Below are positions 58,249 to 64,000 of a DNA stretch of 64,000 nucleotides, piece by piece (position 1 is the stretch's first letter; the number at the start of each line of letters is the position of its first letter). The notes below the pieces were generated by a model. It saw only the letters and a list, made by a program, of their open reading frames with translations. It did no database searches and was not told where the DNA came from. Made by a program: the position numbers and the translations under genes. This DNA is from Microbacterium yannicii PS01 (GTDB lineage Bacteria > Actinomycetota > Actinomycetes > Actinomycetales > Microbacteriaceae): contig NZ_CAJF01000014.1 in NCBI RefSeq assembly GCF_000304335.1, positions 1 through 64,000 of the forward strand, read 5' to 3'.

Positions 58249-58638
58249 ATGAAGAACCTGTTCTGGTTCGTGTTCGGCATCGCCGGCGGTTTCGTCCTGG
58301 CGCACCTGGTCAACAAGGACCCGCGCGGTCACGAGGTGCTCGCCGAGGTGGACGCCCGGATCACCGAGTTCACCGACCGCATCGGTGACGCGTATCGCGA
58401 GCAGGAGGCACGCTTCGCCGGCATCGTCGACGATGTGAAGGATGCCGCGACCCATGCCGCCAGCGCCGCCAAGGCCACCGCAGCCGACGTCGTGGCCGGC
58501 GCGGCGGACGCCGTGAATGCCGCGGCCTCGAAGCTCGATGACGCCGACGCCGACGCACCCGCCCGGCCTTCGGCATCCGACTCCACCGCCGAGGCCGCCG
58601 CCCCGGCCGCAGACGGCACCCCCAAGCTCACCGACTGA
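58249..58638 (+). CDS. Small membrane-anchored protein upstream of alaS
   Basis: A 129-residue protein with one N-terminal membrane segment (about 3-20), an amphipathic helix (EVLAEVDARITEFTDRIGDAYREQEARFAG) and an Ala-rich tail that looks like YtxH-type or DUF948-like sequences. The position between rpsD and alaS is shared with similar small membrane proteins in Streptomyces. GAGGAG precedes the ATG. Function unknown. Confidence 0.78.
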   Translation: MKNLFWFVFGIAGGFVLAHLVNKDPRGHEVLAEVDARITEFTDRIGDAYREQEARFAGIVDDVKDAATHAASAAKATAADVVAGAADAVNAAASKLDDADADAPARPSASDSTAEAAAPAADGTPKLTD

Positions 58639-58701
58639 CCCAGCGAGCCGCCCTCCCCGGCGCACCCGGGGGAGTGGACCGCGCATCTGCGAGGATCCCG
58701 A

Positions 58702-61359
58702 ATGAAGACCGCCGAGATCGCCCAGCGCTTCCTCGACTACTTCGAGAAGAACGGCCACACGATCGTGCCCTCGGCGTCGCTCGTGACCGACGACCCGGCG
58801 CTGCTGTTCACCGTCGCGGGCATGGTGCCCTTCATCCCCTACCTGTCGGGCGACGTCCCCGCTCCGTACGCGCGCGCCGCCGACAACCAGAAGTGCATCC
58901 GCACCAACGACATCGAAGAGGTCGGCAAGACGCCTCGTCACGGCACCTTCTTCCAGATGCTGGGCAACTGGTCGTTCGGCGATTACTTCAAAGAGGGCGC
59001 GATCCGCTTCGCGTGGCAGCTTCTCACGACGCCCGAGGCGGACGGCGGACTCGGGTTCGACCCGAAGGACCTGTGGGTCACGGTGTACGAGGACGACGAC
59101 GAGGCGCGCGACCTCTGGCTGAGCCTCTCGTCTCTTCCCGAGGAGCGCATCCAGCGCCTCGGCAAAGACACGAACTACTGGAGCACAGGGCTTCCGGGCC
59201 CCGCCGGACCCTGCTCGGAGATCTTCTTCGACCGCGGTCCGGAGTACGGCATCGACGGCGGTCCGGCGACCGACGACGACCGGTACGTCGAGATCTGGAA
59301 CCTCGTGTTCATGCAGTACGAGATCACCAACGTCCGGTCGAAGTACGACTTCGACGTGGTGGGTGAGCTGCCCGCGAAGAACATCGACACCGGCATGGGG
59401 CTCGAGCGCATCGCCTTCCTCAAGCAGGGCGTCGACAACATGTACGAGACCGACCAGGTGCGGCCGGTGCTCGACAAGGCGGTCGAGCTGAGCGGCCGCA
59501 CCTACGGCGCCGACCACGACGACGACGTGCGCTTCCGCGTCGTGGCCGACCACATCCGGTCCTCGCTCATGCTCATGACCGACGGCGTCACGCCTTCCAA
59601 CGATGGCCGCGGCTACATCCTGCGCCGCCTCATGCGCCGCGCGATCCGCTCCATGCGGCTTCTCGGTGTGGACGGCCCGACGTTCGGCGTGCTGTTCGCG
59701 GCGTCCCGCGACGCGATGAAGGACGCCTATCCCGAGGTAGAGGCGGACTGGGCTCGGATCTCGCAGTATGCGCTCGCGGAGGAGGCGACCTTCCTGCGCA
59801 CCCTCGCGGCGGGCGAGTCGATCCTCGACGACTCCCTCGTGCAGACCAAGGCGTCCGGCGGGACCTCGATCGCCGGCGCGGAGGCGTTCCTGCTCCACGA
59901 CACCTACGGATTCCCGATCGACCTGACCCTCGAGATCGCCGAAGAGGCGGGTCTCACCGTCGATCGAGCCGCCTTCGACACGCTCATGCAGGAGCAGCGG
60001 TCGCGGGCGAAGGCAGACGCCAAGGCGCGCAAGCGGCAGCTCGCCGACACGAGCGTCTACCGCGACCTGCGCGCTCAGGGCGAGACCGTCTTCACCGGGT
60101 ACACCGATCTCGAGACCGGGTCGCGCGTCCTCGGGATCCTCGTCGACGGCGTGTCGACCGACCGCGCGAGCACCGGGCAGATCGCCGAGGTGATCCTCGC
60201 CGAGACCGCGCTGTACGCCGAGTCGGGCGGCCAGGTCGCCGACAAGGGCGTCATCGTCGGGCCCGGGTACGAGCTCGAGGTGCTGGACGTGCAGAAGCCC
60301 GTGCCGGGCCTCATCAGCCACACCGTCGAGGTGACGACCGGCGAGGTCGCAGTCGATCAGCCGGCGACATCGATCGTGGATGCCGCGAACCGGCGTGCGG
60401 CCCGTCAGGCCCACTCCGCCACCCACCTGGTGCATGCGGCACTGCGCGACACGCTCGGCAAGACCGCGACGCAGGCCGGCTCGCTCAACCGCGCCGGCTA
60501 CATGCGCTTCGACTTCACGTGGGGCCAGGCGCTCTCCGAGGCGACGCGGTCCGAGATCGAGGAGATCTCGAACAACGCGGTGCGCGACAACCTCGAGGTG
60601 ACCACGCGCGTGCTCGCCCTCGACGAGGCGAAGGCGCTGGGCGCGATGGCGCTGTTCGGCGAGAAGTACGGCGACACCGTCCGCATGGTCGACATCGGCG
60701 GGCCCTGGTCGCGCGAGCTGTGCGCCGGCACGCACGTCTCGACGAGCGCCGAGGTCGGCCTGATCAACCTGGTCGGCGAGTCCTCGGTCGGTGCGTCGAA
60801 CCGTCGCGTCGAGGCCCTGGTCGGGCTCGACGCCTTCCGGTCCCTGGCGGCGGAGCGGGCTCTCGTCTCGCAGCTCACCACGACGCTCAAGACCCCCCGC
60901 GAGCAGCTTCCGGCTCGCATCGCCGAGCTGACCGCCAGCCTCAAGGCGGCGGAGAAGAAGATCGCGGCGTTCGAGGCCAAGGCCCTCGGCGATCGCCTGC
61001 CCGCCTTGGCGGCCTCCGCCAGCAGGGTCGGCAGCACCGCGCTCGTCGCGGAATCCCTCGGCGCGGCCTCGTCGGCCGACGACGTGCGCTCGCTCGCTCT
61101 GCAGGTACGCGAGCGACTCGGGTCCGACGCAGCGGTGGTCGCGCTGGGCGCCGAGGTGAACGGCCGGCCGGTGGTGATCGTCGCGACCAACGACGCCGCG
61201 CGTGCCGCCGGCGCGAAGGCCGGCCCGCTCGCCAAGACCGCCGCTGCCGTGCTCGGCGGCGGAGGCGGCGGACGTGACGACGTCGCGCAGGGCGGCGGGA
61301 CGGATGCCTCGGCCTTGCCGGCGGCGCTGGCTTCGGTGAAGGACGCGCTCGGCGCGTGA
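58702..61359 (+). CDS. alaS: Alanyl-tRNA synthetase
   Basis: An 885-residue class II synthetase. The N-terminal catalytic domain starts MKTAEIAQRFLDYFEKNGH. The editing domain has HSATHLVHAALR and the zinc motif CAGTHVSTSAEVGL. The C-terminal DHHA1 domain ends in GGGGGGRDDVAQGGG. Length normal. The stop overlaps ruvX by 4 bases, starting the conserved alaS-ruvX-mltG-aroE series. Confidence 0.98.
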   Translation: MKTAEIAQRFLDYFEKNGHTIVPSASLVTDDPALLFTVAGMVPFIPYLSGDVPAPYARAADNQKCIRTNDIEEVGKTPRHGTFFQMLGNWSFGDYFKEGAIRFAWQLLTTPEADGGLGFDPKDLWVTVYEDDDEARDLWLSLSSLPEERIQRLGKDTNYWSTGLPGPAGPCSEIFFDRGPEYGIDGGPATDDDRYVEIWNLVFMQYEITNVRSKYDFDVVGELPAKNIDTGMGLERIAFLKQGVDNMYETDQVRPVLDKAVELSGRTYGADHDDDVRFRVVADHIRSSLMLMTDGVTPSNDGRGYILRRLMRRAIRSMRLLGVDGPTFGVLFAASRDAMKDAYPEVEADWARISQYALAEEATFLRTLAAGESILDDSLVQTKASGGTSIAGAEAFLLHDTYGFPIDLTLEIAEEAGLTVDRAAFDTLMQEQRSRAKADAKARKRQLADTSVYRDLRAQGETVFTGYTDLETGSRVLGILVDGVSTDRASTGQIAEVILAETALYAESGGQVADKGVIVGPGYELEVLDVQKPVPGLISHTVEVTTGEVAVDQPATSIVDAANRRAARQAHSATHLVHAALRDTLGKTATQAGSLNRAGYMRFDFTWGQALSEATRSEIEEISNNAVRDNLEVTTRVLALDEAKALGAMALFGEKYGDTVRMVDIGGPWSRELCAGTHVSTSAEVGLINLVGESSVGASNRRVEALVGLDAFRSLAAERALVSQLTTTLKTPREQLPARIAELTASLKAAEKKIAAFEAKALGDRLPALAASASRVGSTALVAESLGAASSADDVRSLALQVRERLGSDAAVVALGAEVNGRPVVIVATNDAARAAGAKAGPLAKTAAAVLGGGGGGRDDVAQGGGTDASALPAALASVKDALGA

Positions 61360-61823
61360 GCGGCTTCCGGCGCGGCGTGCGGCTCGGCGTCGATGTGGGC
61401 AGGGCTCGCGTCGGCGTGGCCAGGTGCGACCCCGACGGACTGCTGGCCACGCCGCTGGAGACGGTGGCGCGCGACGACAGCGCGGTCGCGCGCATCGTCG
61501 CGCTGGCAAACGAGTACTCGGCGGTCGAGCTGCTCGTCGGCCTGCCGATGAATCTCCGGGGCGAGGACACCGCCTCGACCACGGATGCGCGGGAGTTCGC
61601 GTCGGCGCTGGCGGCGGCATCCGCTCTTCCCGTCCGGCTGGTCGACGAGCGGCTCTCGACGGTGTCGGCGCACGCGGCGCTGCGCAGTTCCGGGCGCTCC
61701 CAGCGTTCGTCGCGTAGCATCGTTGACCAGGTCGCCGCGGTGGTCCTGCTTCAGCAAGCCCTCGACGTCGAGAAGAGCACCGGCCGGCCGCCCGGAATCC
61801 CCATCCCCCAGGAGCCCGCCTAA
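61356..61823 (+). CDS. ruvX: Holliday junction resolvase-like RuvX (YqgF)
   Basis: A 155-residue RNase H-fold protein. RLGVDVGRARVGVA, VGLPMNLRGED and RLVDERLSTVSA are the family motifs, and the last acidic residue is in SIVDQVAAVVLLQQALD. Homologues process the 5' end of pre-16S rRNA. The GTG start overlaps the alaS stop. It ends 1 base before mltG. Confidence 0.95.
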   Translation: MSGFRRGVRLGVDVGRARVGVARCDPDGLLATPLETVARDDSAVARIVALANEYSAVELLVGLPMNLRGEDTASTTDAREFASALAAASALPVRLVDERLSTVSAHAALRSSGRSQRSSRSIVDQVAAVVLLQQALDVEKSTGRPPGIPIPQEPA

Positions 61824-61824
61824 C

Positions 61825-63562
61825 ATGCCCGAATCACCGCCAGAGGATCCGTTCGCGGACCTCTACGGCAAGCTTCCCGATCCCCGGTCGCGGCAGCTCG
61901 GCCGGACCGCCCCCGATTCCGGCGACACGGGCGGGTCGACGCCGCCGGCCCCGGTGACCAACGGCGGTGCTCCGCTGTCTCGGCGCGCAGCGCGGGAAGC
62001 CGCCGCTCGCGGCGGCACCGGTCAGACGCCCACCCAGCCGGAGAGCTCGAAGACCCCCACCACGGACGCCGCACCCGGTGAGGGCTTCCAGCCCGTGCCG
62101 ATGCGTTCGCCGCGACCCACGCGCGAGGTGGACGGCGAATCGACTCCGATCGACGATCCGTGGAGCTTCGCGGTCTCGGGAGAGGCCCCCGGCGCTGCCT
62201 TACAGCCGCACCGGCGCGAATGCCGTCGTACCGGTGAACGCCGCAGCGGACCCTGAGCGGGACTCCGACGACGCCCGGGCGGTGGTCGGCGCCGGGGCGG
62301 TCTCCGCAGCCGGGCATGCGCGGGCCACCCGCACCAGCGCGCACGACGGCCCCGTCGGCGGGCCGGGCCTGCGTAGCGGCCCCGCCGGCGGCACGTCGAC
62401 AGCGACGCTCGAAGACCTCTTCACCGGCAGCGCGTCCACCGACCACATCGGCTCGGCGCCGCCGCCGAAGAACAAGCGCCGCCGCCGTATCGGCGGGTGG
62501 ATCGCGCTGGGTGTGGTGCTCCTCCTCCTGGGCGGAATCGCGGGCGGAGCCTGGTACGTGTGGAACACGTACGAGGACAGCATCCGCGAGGTCATGGGCT
62601 GGGAAGAGCCCAAAGACTACGAGGACGGTCTCGCGAACGGTGAGACCTTCGTCACGATCGCATCGGGCGACACCGGCTCGCCGATCTCGCAGTCGCTCTA
62701 CGATGCCGGCGTCACCAAGATGCCGGACGCGTTCTACGACTACCTCATCGAGTCGGGACAGAACCCGAACTTCCAGCCGGGCGTCTACAGGCTGCAGAAG
62801 CAGATGACGTCCGAGGCGGCCCTCGCCTCGCTGATGGACCCGGCCAACAAGATGGAGCTCACCGCGCAGATCCCCGAGGGATTCACCGTCGACGGGACGC
62901 TCGAGCGCCTGGCAGAGGGCACCGGGATCCCCCTGGAGGAGTTCACGGCCGCCGCGGCTGACCCCGCCGCCTTCGGCGTGCCGGCGAACAGCCTCGAGGG
63001 CTGGCTCTTCCCCGCGACGTACACCTTCGACCCAAGCGTCACGGCGCAGTCGGCGATCCAGACCCTCGTCGACCGCGCCAAGCAGTCGCTCGACGCCGCC
63101 GGCGTGCCCGAGGCGGACCGCCAGGAGATCCTGACCATCGCGTCGATCATCCAGCGGGAAGCGCGCTACGAGCAGGACATGCAGAGAGTCTCGCGCGTGA
63201 TCCAGAACCGCCTCGATCCGAGCAACCAGGAGACCTTCGGCCTGTTGCAGATGGACTCGACGGCGCAGTACGGCATCGGCGAGGACGACGGCACGGTCAG
63301 CTCCTCCGAAGAGGCGCTCACCGACGACAACCCGTGGAACACCTATGTGCACCCCGGCCTGCCCGTCGGCCCGATCTCGAATCCCGGCGACGTCGCCATC
63401 GACGCCGCGATGCACCCTGCGGACGGCGACTGGCTGTACTTCGTCACGGTCAACCTCGACACGGGCGAGACGGTCTTCACAAGCAACCTCGCCGACCACA
63501 ACCGGGCCGTGAACCAGTGGCAGCAGTGGTGCTCTCAGCAGAACCCGGACTCGGGGTGCTGA
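61825..63562 (+). CDS. mltG: Endolytic murein transglycosylase MltG, frameshifted
   Basis: About 579 residues when rejoined. A 200-residue cytoplasmic, low-complexity N-terminal region precedes a membrane segment (WIALGVVLLLLGGIAGGAWYVW, roughly 62500-62565) and the YceG/MltG catalytic domain with IASIIQREARYEQ and VIQNRLDP. MltG cuts nascent peptidoglycan strands. The frame is lost around 62180-62210, next to a run of five C at 62187-62191. The N-terminal frame stops at 62256, but the +1 frame continues the protein. The ASIIQRE segment usually reads ASI(V/I)E(K/R)E, so one glutamate is Gln here. Confidence 0.85.
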
Positions 63563-64000
63563 ACCGCGCCGCGACGCGTCTGGAGGTCTGGGGCGACCCG
63601 ATCGCGCACAGCCGCTCACCGCAGCTGCACGGCGCCGCCTACGCGGTTCTGGGGCTCGAGTGGAGCTACGGCCGGCGCCGCGTCGATGAAGCCGCCTTCG
63701 CCGCCGAGCTGGCCGGGCTCGACGACGCGTGGCGCGGGCTCTCGCTGACGATGCCGTTGAAGACCGTCGCCTTCGGCACCGCGGCCGCGCGCGACCGGAC
63801 CGCCGAGCTCACCGGTGCCGTCAACACGCTCCTGCTCGACACCTCTGGACCGCGCGGATTCAACACCGACGTCGGCGGCATCGTGCGCGCCCTCGCCGAC
63901 GACGGCATCACGGCGATTCCCGGCGCCCGCATCGTCGGCGCCGGCGCCACCGCGACCTCGGCGCTCGTCGCCCTGGCCGAGCTCGGCGCCCAGCAGATCG
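63556..64000 (+). CDS. aroE: Shikimate dehydrogenase, 5' part, cut by window edge
   Basis: The first 148 residues of AroE, which reduces 3-dehydroshikimate to shikimate with NADPH. The shikimate-binding GDPIAHSRSPQLHGAAY, the catalytic lysine motif SLTMPLK and NTLLLDTSGPRGFNTDVGGIV are visible. The start of the NADP fold (IVGAGATATSALVAL) is present. The GTG start overlaps the mltG stop by 7 bases. Confidence 0.94.
   Translation, partial: MLNRAATRLEVWGDPIAHSRSPQLHGAAYAVLGLEWSYGRRRVDEAAFAAELAGLDDAWRGLSLTMPLKTVAFGTAAARDRTAELTGAVNTLLLDTSGPRGFNTDVGGIVRALADDGITAIPGARIVGAGATATSALVALAELGAQQI

Noticed and set aside
57850..61620. A 1256-codon minus-strand frame opposite alaS and rpsD
   Set aside because: Same reason. 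The encoded sequence is Arg/Gly/Asp-rich with no recognisable domain.

Overview
This is a high-GC (roughly 70% by eye), gene-dense chromosomal window from an actinobacterium, most likely the family Microbacteriaceae and probably Microbacterium or a close relative. The evidence is a dense set of actinobacterial marker genes (SepH, DUF4193, DUF3093, DUF3710, DUF3159, DUF3000, DUF7455), a K/A-rich N-terminal extension on the principal sigma factor, a ParE/ParC pair beside rpoD, and many leaderless starts (TANNNT, 6-7 nt, then ATG or GTG). No integrase, transposase, phage gene or CRISPR array was seen. The window is almost entirely core chromosome.

Layout. 1-3243 (minus strand) is a pepA-lpd-sucB operon serving oxo-acid dehydrogenases. 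3329-6551 (plus) holds a PAC2 protein, rpoD and a CofE-like ligase. 6596-9425 is a small accessory-looking block: an ATP-grasp enzyme divergent from two complementary, degenerate alanine racemase paralogues. 9432-16657 holds a DUF7455 zinc-ribbon protein, convergent parE and parC, a phosphodiesterase and sepH. 16869-24522 runs DUF4193, dut-DUF3710-DUF3159, aconitase and dxs. 24595-29818 (minus) is a fatty-acid oxidation pair (fadB-like and thiolase), then rnd and DUF3000. 29844-35657 carries an alpha/beta hydrolase, sulfurtransferase-sufE, zapE, amt and a PemK/MazF-fold protein. 35704-36230 is a four-tRNA cluster. 36363-37333 holds a DUF2975/HTH pair and a KTSC protein.

37389-55714 follows the conserved actinobacterial order thrS-HIT-(pdxY, pdxR)-pdxST-yebC-ruvCAB-yajC-secDF-relA, then DUF349. 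55831-64000 continues rarA-rpsD-small membrane protein-alaS-ruvX-mltG-aroE. The aroE gene runs off the right edge and sucB runs off the left edge.

The most interesting signals are the two-gene alanine racemase, in which each partner lacks what the other keeps; a threonine-rich leaderless leader peptide in front of thrS; a sigma-R-type promoter in front of rpoD; a 24-bp palindrome in front of aconitase; GlnR-type boxes before amt; and palindromes before the DUF2975/HTH pair and between pdxR and pdxS. Three housekeeping genes (thrS, rarA, mltG) have single frameshifts beside C-rich runs. These look more like indel errors in the sequence than real gene loss.
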